Assembly: GCA_965369635.1 (NCBI GenBank)
Contig: CBDURC010000221.1
Location: 1-5,131, forward strand
DNA from: UBA3071 sp965369635
GTDB taxonomy: Bacteria; Chloroflexota; Anaerolineae; UBA3071
Reading direction: 5' to 3'
DNA: 5,131 nt
Shown here: piece by piece, positions 1 through 5,131 of the stretch
Position numbering within the stretch: the first letter of the stretch is position 1
Layout: each line of letters opens with the position of its first letter
Notes under the pieces: generated by a model
The model's database searches: none
What the model was told of the DNA's origin: nothing
What the model saw: the letters and a program-made list of their open reading frames with translations, nothing else
Made by a program: the position numbers and the translations under genes

Positions 1-1
1 A

Positions 2-55
2 GTCAGCCGATCGAGCCGATAAAGCCGATCCGCTCCATCGGCTACATCGGCTGAC
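2..55. repeat. Period-9 AGCCGAT repeat forming a long hairpin
   Basis: AGCCGAT occurs three times in direct orientation with a 9-bp period (5-11, 14-20, 23-29). It is followed by two inverted copies, ATCGGCT, with the same period (37-43, 46-52). The arms pair: 2-11 with 46-55 (10 bp), then a 2x2 internal loop, then 14-20 with 37-43 (7 bp), leaving a 16-nt loop. No T-tract follows on the plus strand, and the minus-strand flank lies outside the window, so I cannot tell whether it is a terminator. It may be the edge of a larger intergenic repeat or the repetitive 3' end of a plus-strand gene (frame 1 ends in TGA at 52-54). Confidence 0.75.
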
Positions 56-187
56 GAAACAGCAGCGCGCCGATTCAAAGGACAGACCCAAGAACCTGCA
101 CGCTGCGCCTCATCCCCGAACGCTCAAGGGACGGCTTGGCTTCACTGGATTGCGCTGACATTGTGCTAGAGACGTGGTACACCTAAC
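56..187. other. Non-coding gap with no recognisable gene
   Basis: I see no convincing gene here on either strand. A short plus-strand frame is open from the window edge to TGA at 156-158, but it has no recognisable protein features. The 9-mer GGTACACCT occurs at 176-184 and again inside the terminator hairpin at 215-223. The stretch most likely separates this operon from whatever lies to the left. Confidence 0.5.
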
Positions 188-239
188 AAAAACACACGCG
201 GCCCAGCGAGCAGAGGTACACCTCGCTCGTCTGGGCCGC
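188..239 (-). terminator. Rho-independent terminator of the ABC exporter operon
   Basis: On the minus strand, 17 bases after the permease stop codon, there is a strong hairpin. Positions 198-206 (GCGGCCCAG) pair with 231-239 (CTGGGCCGC) over 9 bp. The stem continues with 207-211 against 225-229 (5 bp) and 213-216 against 221-224 (4 bp), with single-base bulges at 212 and 230 and a 4-nt loop. In the transcript the stem is followed by GUGUGUUUUUG, with the U5 run at 192-188. There is no T-tract on the plus-strand side, so it should act mainly on minus-strand transcripts. Confidence 0.9.
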
Positions 240-256
240 CAAGCCGTGCTATTTAG

Positions 257-2116
257 CTATGCCTTCCGCCCAGCGCCAGCGCTGCGGCGGAAAGGCAGCG
301 ACAGAGAAGGTAATCGCCAGCCCCTCTCCCCACCCACGCGAATATCGCGCCTCCAGAAGCGCCACCACGCCAGAAGGGTGAAGATCACGGCCACGAGCAG
401 CAGGCCACCCAGCCATTGCCAGTTGAGGCCGTGGATTGCTTCACCGGACTGGTAGTAACTGAGCGGCGAAAGCTTGGCCACGGTTTCCAGCCTTTCATCT
501 ATGGTCGCCAGCGAGCTGACAAAGTAGCTCGCCACCATCACGAACCCGGCCACAGAAGCCGCCATCCCTCGCGAGGGCAGTACCATGCTTAGCAGCAGCG
601 CCAGCGTGCTAAAGACGAGCAACACCGCCAGCAGCGATAGCAGGGGCAGCAGTATTGCGCCCCAGCCAATGCCCATCGAAGATCGACTCGTAGCTACGCT
701 AAAGCCCAGCCACACTATTGCCAGGATGCCCACTGTGGCAGTGACAAAGGCCAGAAGCCGTCCCATGAAAAGCGAGGTGCGGCTCACAGGGTGGGCGAGT
801 ATCAGGTCCAGCGTGCCTTTCTCTTCGTCGCCGGCCAGCAGGCCGCTGCCCACCAGCACCGCGAAAATGCCAATGATGACCGGCGCAAAGGAGAAGAACT
901 CGACAGAGATGAACCCTTCCGGCGAAAACATAGAAGTGGTTGCTGTGTCAATGCCGAAAAAGGCCATCAGCTCCGGCGGATAGGCCGCCAGTATCTGGTC
1001 GAGTTGCGCCTGCTGGTCTGCGAATGCACCGTAGAGCGATACCACCAACATGACCAGCAAGCCAAGGGCAATGCCCCATCCGAGGATTTGCCCCCGCAAA
1101 CGACGCAGTGTATATCCGAAAACCGTCAGTGTTTTGCTCCTACTCTGCACTGCCAGCAGCACAGCCTGGCCCCGGCGGCGCAGCTTAGCGCCTCCTTCGC
1201 CTCGGTCAGAAGGCCTTTGGCGAGCGCTGAGGCCGGGCTCGGGCGAGCGCTGAGATTGACTGCGCCGCAAGTGCAGCCGTGAAAACGAGGGCAGCCGCCA
1301 GCCCCCCTCCCCGCCCACGCGAATATCCCGCCGCCAGAAGCGCCACCACGCCAGAAGGACAAAGACCATAGTCGCCAGCAGCAGGCCGCCCAGCCACTGC
1401 CAGTTGAGGCCGTGGATCGCCTCGCCAGACTGATAGTAATTGAGCGGCGAGAGCTTGGCCACGGTTTCCAGCCTCTCATCTATGCGCGCCAGCGAAGTGA
1501 TAAAGAAGCTCGCCACCAACGCCAGCCCGGCCACAGAAGCCGCCATCCGTCGCGAGGGCAGCACCATGCTCAGCAGCAGCGCCAGCGCGCCAAAGAGCAG
1601 CAACTCTGCCAGCAGCGCAAGCAAAGGCAAACACATGCGGCCCCAACCAATGTTCATGTTTATAGACCAGTTCATCGTCACCACAAAGCCCAGCCAAACG
1701 ATGGCCAGGATGCCCAGCGTGGCGGTGACAAAGGCCAGCAATCGCCCCATGAAAAGCTGCGTGCGGCTCAGGGGATGGGCGAGTATCAGGTCCAGCGTGC
1801 CCTTCTCCTCGTCGCTGGCCAGCAGGCCGCTGCCCATCAGCACCGCAAAGATTCCGATGACGATCGGCATCCAAGAAAAGAACTCGTAGGAGACAAAGCC
1901 TTCCGGCGTGAACATAGAAGTTGCCATATCGTCGGCGCCCATAAAGGCCATCAGCTCCGGCGGATAGCTTTCCAGCAGTATCTCGAATTGCGCCTGCTGG
2001 TCGGCGATTGAGTCGTACATCCCCACAATCAGCGCGGCCAGCAGGGCAAGGGCGATGCCCCAGCCCAGGATCTGCCCCCTAAACCGACGCAGTGTATACC
2101 AAAAGACCGTCAGCAT
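257..2116 (-). CDS. Fused tandem-duplicate ABC-2 type transporter permease (12 predicted TM)
   Basis: Membrane subunit of an ABC-2 exporter, expected in the cytoplasmic membrane as partner of the ATPase just upstream. It has 619 residues, about twice a usual ABC-2 permease, because it holds two homologous halves: residues 1-279 and 329-606, with a short tail to 619. Each half has about six hydrophobic segments (first half roughly 16-35, 83-100, 126-148, 163-186, 191-209, 240-259). Each also has a DEEKGTLDLILAHP loop between segments 2 and 3, and shares SMVLPSR, IDERLETVAKLSPL and GEAIHGLNWQWLGG. An Arg/Ser/Gln-rich linker (280-328) joins them, as expected if both ends face the cytosol. I chose the ATG at 2116 because a GGAGGAGGAG Shine-Dalgarno lies just upstream and the start is one base after the ATPase stop. 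The longer frame from 2188 would overlap the ATPase gene. The substrate is unknown. Confidence 0.9.
   Translation of the reverse strand: MLTVFWYTLRRFRGQILGWGIALALLAALIVGMYDSIADQQAQFEILLESYPPELMAFMGADDMATSMFTPEGFVSYEFFSWMPIVIGIFAVLMGSGLLASDEEKGTLDLILAHPLSRTQLFMGRLLAFVTATLGILAIVWLGFVVTMNWSINMNIGWGRMCLPLLALLAELLLFGALALLLSMVLPSRRMAASVAGLALVASFFITSLARIDERLETVAKLSPLNYYQSGEAIHGLNWQWLGGLLLATMVFVLLAWWRFWRRDIRVGGEGGWRLPSFSRLHLRRSQSQRSPEPGLSARQRPSDRGEGGAKLRRRGQAVLLAVQSRSKTLTVFGYTLRRLRGQILGWGIALGLLVMLVVSLYGAFADQQAQLDQILAAYPPELMAFFGIDTATTSMFSPEGFISVEFFSFAPVIIGIFAVLVGSGLLAGDEEKGTLDLILAHPVSRTSLFMGRLLAFVTATVGILAIVWLGFSVATSRSSMGIGWGAILLPLLSLLAVLLVFSTLALLLSMVLPSRGMAASVAGFVMVASYFVSSLATIDERLETVAKLSPLSYYQSGEAIHGLNWQWLGGLLLVAVIFTLLAWWRFWRRDIRVGGERGWRLPSLSLPFRRSAGAGRKA
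299..1132 (-). repeat. Second copy of the permease duplication
   Basis: This direct in-frame repeat encodes residues 329-606 of the fused permease. Its offset from the first copy is 984 bp at the N-terminal end and 981 bp at the C-terminal end, the difference being one codon in the loop after the third membrane segment. By hand alignment the two protein copies are about 76% identical. The codon matching the first copy's ATG is ACA here (1132-1130), preceded by AGGAG at 1141-1137. Confidence 0.9.
1280..2116 (-). repeat. First copy of the permease duplication
   Basis: This is the upstream unit of the duplication, encoding residues 1-279 of the fused permease. Long stretches match the second copy at DNA level, for example the region at 1391-1425 against 410-444. 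Differences cluster in the membrane segments and the loop after segment 3, while the cytosolic motifs are almost unchanged. This pattern suggests both copies are under selection. Confidence 0.9.
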
Positions 2117-2117
2117 T

Positions 2118-3029
2118 CTACTCCTCCTCCTGATCGCCCTCATAATACGCCAGGAAAATCTCCTCCAGCGAGGGGCGCTCGGTCTCAAAGTCGCTCACCG
2201 GGAATGTGGTCAACGCTTTCATGAGGGCATCCATTTCCCCTTCGACCTGCAACGTCACGCTCGTTCCATCATCCTGCGAGAGCACCGTGACACCAGGTAC
2301 GTTGGCCAGCGGACCGATATCCACCGGCTGCTTGAAGCGGATTCGGGCGCGGCGCAGGGCGCGGTTGATGAGCGCAGCAGTCTCGGCCACCTCCACGATC
2401 ACACCCAGCCGGATGAAGGCCACGCGCTCCGCCACTGCCTCCACCTCGCTCATGATGTGAGAGGAGAAGAAGACCGTGGCCCCGTCGGCCTGGGCCTCCC
2501 TGAGCAGACGGTGGACTTCGTGTTGCATCAGCGGATCCAGGCCGAGCGTGGGCTCATCCAGCAGGAGCAGTTCCGGCCGGTGCATCAGGGCCTGCACCAC
2601 GCCGACCTTCTGTTTGTTGCCGTGCGAGAGGTTCTTGATAGCGGGCCTAAGATCGAGATCGAGACGCTCGGTGAGCTGGCGCACGAAGCCCCAATCCGCC
2701 TTGTTCCCCCGCAGGGCATTGAGGTAGCGTAGCGCGCCTTCGACCGTCATATTGGGGTCCACTTGCAGTTCGCCGGGCAGGTAGCCAGTGCGGGTGCGCA
2801 CTGCCACCGGGTCGGCCTGGGGGTCCATGCCCAGCACGCGCACGGTGCCGCCATCCGGGCGGATCAAGTCCAGCAGGCAGCGGATGGTCGTCGTCTTGCC
2901 GGCGCCATTGGGGCCGAGAAAGCCAAATATCTCGCCGCGCTGCACTTCCAGATCAATGCCACGCAGCGCCCGAACTTTGCCGTAGGACTTGGTCAGTCCC
3001 TGGATCATCAGAGCGATTTTCTCAGACAT
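2118..3029 (-). CDS. ABC-2 exporter ATP-binding protein
   Basis: Cytoplasmic ATPase that should power the permease encoded immediately downstream; 303 residues, normal for this class. Visible motifs are Walker A GPNGAGKTT (39-47), signature LSHGNKQK (134-141, diverged from LSGGQ), Walker B LLLLDEP (154-160), D-loop GLD (163-165) and switch histidine in SSH (189-191). The Q-loop site reads GYLPGE (82-87), with no Gln. The last about 80 residues form the accessory C-terminal domain common in drug- and antibiotic-exporting ABC-2 ATPases, ending in the typical PSLEEIFLAYY. I chose the ATG at 3029 because GAGGAG lies 6 bases upstream and the MSEK start fits the family; the frame is open up to 3125 but lacks a better ribosome site. 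The final GAG codons double as the permease's Shine-Dalgarno, so translation is probably coupled. The substrate cannot be inferred. Confidence 0.95.
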   Translation of the reverse strand: MSEKIALMIQGLTKSYGKVRALRGIDLEVQRGEIFGFLGPNGAGKTTTIRCLLDLIRPDGGTVRVLGMDPQADPVAVRTRTGYLPGELQVDPNMTVEGALRYLNALRGNKADWGFVRQLTERLDLDLRPAIKNLSHGNKQKVGVVQALMHRPELLLLDEPTLGLDPLMQHEVHRLLREAQADGATVFFSSHIMSEVEAVAERVAFIRLGVIVEVAETAALINRALRRARIRFKQPVDIGPLANVPGVTVLSQDDGTSVTLQVEGEMDALMKALTTFPVSDFETERPSLEEIFLAYYEGDQEEE

Positions 3030-3046
3030 AGTTATCTCCTCATAGA
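3022..3046 (-). promoter_or_regulatory. Ribosome binding site fixing the ABC ATPase start
   Basis: Read on the minus strand, TATGAGGAGATAACTATG places GAGGAG 6 bases before the ATG at 3029. An in-frame ATG twelve codons further upstream (about 3065) has no comparable site, and this GAGGAG would then lie inside the coding region. The ATG at 3029 is therefore the better start. Confidence 0.75.
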
Positions 3047-3170
3047 ATGGTGAACTCAATGTCATTAAGTTATGGTTGTAGCATAGGGCCTTGTGCCCGT
3101 TTTTGCTGCCCAAAGACGCCCACAAGGAGCTAAACTACGCTTAGCTAAATGACATTGACGGTGAACTCCA
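3030..3170 (-). promoter_or_regulatory. Structured intergenic leader between the regulator and ABC genes
   Basis: This 141-bp gap is dense with repeats. TCAATGTCATT (3056-3066) is an exact inverted repeat of 3148-3158. AAGGAGCTAA (3124-3133) is inverted at 3171-3180, across the regulator's stop codon. TTAGCTAA (3141-3148) is a perfect palindrome resembling the core of the regulator's own operator (TTAG-G-CTAA). GGTGAACTC occurs in direct orientation at 3049-3057 and 3160-3168. I find no convincing -35/-10 pair, so the ABC genes may be co-transcribed with the regulator or use a weak or activated promoter. A regulatory role is inferred from the repeats. Confidence 0.45.
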
Positions 3171-3986
3171 TTAGCTCCTTATGTGGCTCTCCAGGGCACG
3201 GGCGAACAGATCCCGATCTTCTTCTTGGATGAGGTCCAATGCCCGATCCCCCAGGAGAGCCAGGATTTGGGGGAGATACAGGTCTGTTCGCAGGTGGTGT
3301 TCGGCGATGAAGACGAGGAGGGGGCTGCTGGTCCAGGAAGCCCGCGCCTGGTTCGCGGTCAGCCATTCGCCGATCAACACCTCTTCTCCATCAATAACCA
3401 GGACCAACCCCAGCCCCCTGGCCTGGCCCAGCGTCTCTTCGGACACGTGAGCGACGACCACGCGACCGCCAGGCAGGTCGAGTTCGCTCGTGGTATAAAG
3501 CACCACCCGCACTCCGCGCCCGATGGCCTCTTCCAGCACAGGACGCAGGGGGGGGAATGTGACCGGCAGGAGGGCCAGATAGATGCGGGCCCTTGCCCTG
3601 CCGATCATCTCCCCTGCCTTGGCCATGATGTTGTCGTGACCCTCAATGTTCCAGACGTATTCGAGGTCGGAGGGCGAGGGGAGGACAGCCAGATCGTCCT
3701 TGAGAGAAGTGACGAGTTCCTCGTGTTGGCGGTGGAGTTGAGCGAGGAACTCTGCCGCTGGGACCGGCGCATACTGGGTCGAGTCGCCTTTACGCAATGT
3801 CATCGCCGCGCCACGGGCGGTGAGTTTGCCCAGGACTTCGTAGATCATGGAGCGGGGAACGCCGGAGGCCTTGGCGAGTTGGTAACCCGTGACGGGGCTC
3901 TCCCTAAGCAAAGCGACGTAAGACTTGGCCTCGTATTCCGAGAAGCCTAATCGCTGCAAGCGGGCAACGACCTGGGTGCTGTTCAT
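3171..3986 (-). CDS. TrmB-family transcriptional regulator
   Basis: Cytoplasmic DNA-binding regulator of 271 residues. The N-terminal winged helix-turn-helix spans roughly 5-70, with the hallmark LGFSEYEAKSYVALL (13-27) and recognition helix region SGVPRSMIYEVLGKL (41-55). A charged helix at about 78-100 probably mediates dimerisation. The C-terminal region (about 108-235) resembles the effector or phospholipase-D-like domain of TrmB proteins, including an IEGHDNIMAKAGEMI segment (114-128) and VIDGEEVLIGEW (197-208). The start at 3986 is preceded by AGGAG, closely spaced. Its promoter is overlapped by a 27-bp palindrome, so self-repression is likely. Lying upstream of and co-directional with the ABC pair, and downstream of an MFS pump, it probably controls export. 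The classical archaeal TrmB members sense sugars, but nothing here identifies the ligand. Confidence 0.93.
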   Translation of the reverse strand: MNSTQVVARLQRLGFSEYEAKSYVALLRESPVTGYQLAKASGVPRSMIYEVLGKLTARGAAMTLRKGDSTQYAPVPAAEFLAQLHRQHEELVTSLKDDLAVLPSPSDLEYVWNIEGHDNIMAKAGEMIGRARARIYLALLPVTFPPLRPVLEEAIGRGVRVVLYTTSELDLPGGRVVVAHVSEETLGQARGLGLVLVIDGEEVLIGEWLTANQARASWTSSPLLVFIAEHHLRTDLYLPQILALLGDRALDLIQEEDRDLFARALESHIRS

Positions 3987-4007
3987 GGCTCCTGACCCTC
4001 GCGGTAA

Positions 4008-4034
4008 TAGTAGTTGTTAGGCTAACAACCACTA
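4008..4034. promoter_or_regulatory. Palindromic operator in front of the TrmB-family gene
   Basis: The core GTTGTTAG-G-CTAACAAC (4013-4029) has perfect 8-bp arms around one central base. After one mismatched pair the symmetry extends by TAGT (4008-4011) and ACTA (4031-4034), giving a 27-bp near-palindrome. It touches the -10 box and covers the predicted transcription start. Such placement usually lets a bound protein block initiation. The nearest candidate binder is the TrmB-family protein encoded 22 bases downstream. Confidence 0.8.
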
Positions 4035-4062
4035 CTATACCAGAGGGACCGATTCTTGTCAA
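4034..4062 (-). promoter_or_regulatory. Sigma70-type promoter of the TrmB-family gene
   Basis: On the minus strand a perfect -35 TTGACA (4062-4057) is separated by exactly 17 bases from -10 TATAGT (4039-4034), which matches TATAAT at five of six positions. Transcription should start near 4027, about 40 bases before the ATG at 3986. It may drive the regulator alone or the regulator together with the ABC genes, as no clear terminator is seen between them. Confidence 0.85.
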
Positions 4063-4097
4063 ATCCCGCGGGGCGGTTGCGCGAGGACAGGCAGGCC

Positions 4098-5131
4098 TCA
4101 GGCAAACGAGGTGGACTCCGCTGACGGCGGTTCTTTCACCATCACGATGATAACCACCAGGGCGATGGTGATGCCTGCCAGGTTGGCCAGGATGGGAGCC
4201 TGAAACCCAAAGCGGTCGTAGAGCAAGCCGCCGATGTAGGGCGCAGGAAAGGAGAACAGCCCTCGGAAGGCGGACAGCCGTCCCACAGCCTCGCCCCGTT
4301 GCTTGACGGGGACGCTGTTGGCCAAGAGGGCCTGCTGCGCTGGCACCCATGTAGCAGCAAGGAAGCCAAAGTAAGCGTGCAGGGCAGCGAAGGCCACGAA
4401 GCTCTTGCTGAACAGCCATCCAGCAAGGAGGAAGATGCCCATGGCCTCCGAGAAAACCATGAAACGCTTGCAGCCATAGCGGTCCACCAGCTTGCCGATG
4501 GGCAATTGCGTGATGGCCCAGACGGCGGAGAACAGGCCAGACATCACCCCCAGTTGGACAGTGGTGAAACCATAGCTCTCGCTCAACATGCCGAAGAGGA
4601 GCGCACTTCCCAGTCCCCAGACGAAAACGTCTATGGTCAGGGCCCAATAGAGGCCACGCAACTCCTTGGGAGGCCAGACTATTCTGACCAACACCCCCTT
4701 CAGATCGCCCCAGGAGACCACCCCGCTGGCCTGGCTCAGAGATTCCTTCAGCAGCAGGAGCAACAGAAGCACACGCAGTCCTTCCAGGCCCAAGCGCGAC
4801 AGGAAGACGGGGGTGAAGCCCCAGCGATCGGCGACAAAGCCACCCAGGGTGGGGGCCAAGATGCCGGGCGCGATCCAAGCGACCATCAGGATGCTGTAGG
4901 CCATGGCGCGGCGGCTGGCTGGTGTCGACTCGGCGATCAGTGAGTGCACGGCGGGGCGGGAAACCAGACCAGCCCCCAACAGGATGATTCCCGGCAGCAG
5001 CCACCGCCAATCAACCGAGATGGCAGCCAGCAAGTAGAAGCAGATGGCCAGGAAGCCCGCCAAGCTGCCCAGGACGATGAAGGGCTTTCGCCCCAGGCGG
5101 TCGGAGAGCCAGCCGCCGATGGGCTGGATGA
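4098..5131 (-). CDS. MFS transporter, drug-antiporter-like (5' end outside window)
   Basis: Inner-membrane secondary transporter; the visible fragment has 343 residues and lacks its start. The frame stays open to the window edge and begins inside the loop 2-3 signature GGWLSDRLGRKP (fragment residues 5-16). The first two membrane helices, some 50-60 residues, are therefore missing. A second copy of that signature, IGKLVDRYGCKR (211-222), marks the second six-helix half. APGILAPTLGGFVADRWG (87-104) resembles motif C of proton-coupled drug antiporters, which favours export over uptake. Helices continue to about residue 331, followed by a short hydrophilic tail. A TTG at 5063 is not the start, because conserved family sequence precedes it. 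The gene lies 111 bp upstream of the TrmB-family start, which has its own promoter. Whether the regulator also controls it cannot be seen. Confidence 0.92.
   Translation of the reverse strand, partial: IQPIGGWLSDRLGRKPFIVLGSLAGFLAICFYLLAAISVDWRWLLPGIILLGAGLVSRPAVHSLIAESTPASRRAMAYSILMVAWIAPGILAPTLGGFVADRWGFTPVFLSRLGLEGLRVLLLLLLLKESLSQASGVVSWGDLKGVLVRIVWPPKELRGLYWALTIDVFVWGLGSALLFGMLSESYGFTTVQLGVMSGLFSAVWAITQLPIGKLVDRYGCKRFMVFSEAMGIFLLAGWLFSKSFVAFAALHAYFGFLAATWVPAQQALLANSVPVKQRGEAVGRLSAFRGLFSFPAPYIGGLLYDRFGFQAPILANLAGITIALVVIIVMVKEPPSAESTSFA

Noticed and set aside
1..55. CRISPR array
   Set aside because: Units are 7 bp with 2-bp gaps and mixed orientation, far too short for CRISPR repeats and spacers.
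257..1132. Second permease half as an independent gene
   Set aside because: There is no stop codon in the linker and the matching start codon is ACA; in-frame GTG codons upstream lack a well-placed ribosome site.
1412..2011. Plus-strand open frame of 199 codons within the permease region
   Set aside because: It is a Gln/Arg/His-rich antisense shadow of the permease, and part of the same composition recurs in the second copy (791-1282) only because the DNA is duplicated.
2117..2188. Longer N-terminus for the permease starting at 2188
   Set aside because: It would overlap the ATPase gene by over 70 bases, it adds a basic stretch unlike the family, and the strong GGAGGAGGAG site points to the ATG at 2116.
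3086..3104. Plus-strand rho-independent terminator (GGGC, CTTGT loop, GCCC, then GTTTTT)
   Set aside because: The stem is only 4 bp and no plus-strand gene ends nearby; the T-run is probably coincidental.
3030..3125. Longer N-terminus for the ABC ATPase starting at 3125
   Set aside because: The added residues are not ABC-like, and the clear GAGGAG site precedes the ATG at 3029.
3183..3950. Plus-strand open frame of 255 codons opposite the TrmB-family gene
   Set aside because: It has no recognisable domain and no ribosome site, and lies fully antisense to a clear regulator gene; GC-rich codon use explains the open frame.
5061..5063. TTG start for the MFS gene
   Set aside because: The frame continues upstream to the window edge and encodes the conserved GGWLSDRLGRKP loop, so the gene is cut by the window.

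Overview
The window is one co-directional block: all four genes I can support are on the minus strand, so transcription runs from high to low coordinates. The host looks bacterial. The genes carry Shine-Dalgarno sequences, there is a textbook sigma70-type promoter (TTGACA, 17 bp, TATAGT) and a rho-independent terminator, and the DNA is fairly GC-rich. A TrmB-family regulator beside an ABC-2 exporter would suit Chloroflexota, but this assignment is an inference and not certain.

Layout in transcription order. The 3' part of a major facilitator (MFS) drug-antiporter-like gene runs off the right edge (5131 to 4098). A 111-bp gap (4097-3987) holds a strong promoter overlapped by a 27-bp palindrome. 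Next come a TrmB-family regulator (3986-3171) and a 141-bp intergenic region rich in inverted repeats (3170-3030). Then comes an ABC exporter pair: an ATPase (3029-2118) and, one base later, a permease (2116-257) followed by a strong terminator hairpin (239-188). The left edge (1-55) holds a period-9 repeat that folds into a long hairpin. I see no supportable gene between 55 and 256.

The genes read as an export or resistance module. One multidrug-type MFS pump and one ABC-2 exporter flank a TrmB-type repressor whose promoter carries a candidate operator, so self-regulation is likely. Control of the downstream ABC pair is plausible. The substrate cannot be read from the sequence.

The most unusual item is the permease. 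It is a single 619-residue chain made of two copies of a six-helix ABC-2 permease, about three quarters identical to each other. The second copy keeps a Shine-Dalgarno-like AGGAG at exactly the spacing used by the first, but the start codon is now ACA. This looks like a fairly recent gene duplication turned into a fused pseudo-dimer.
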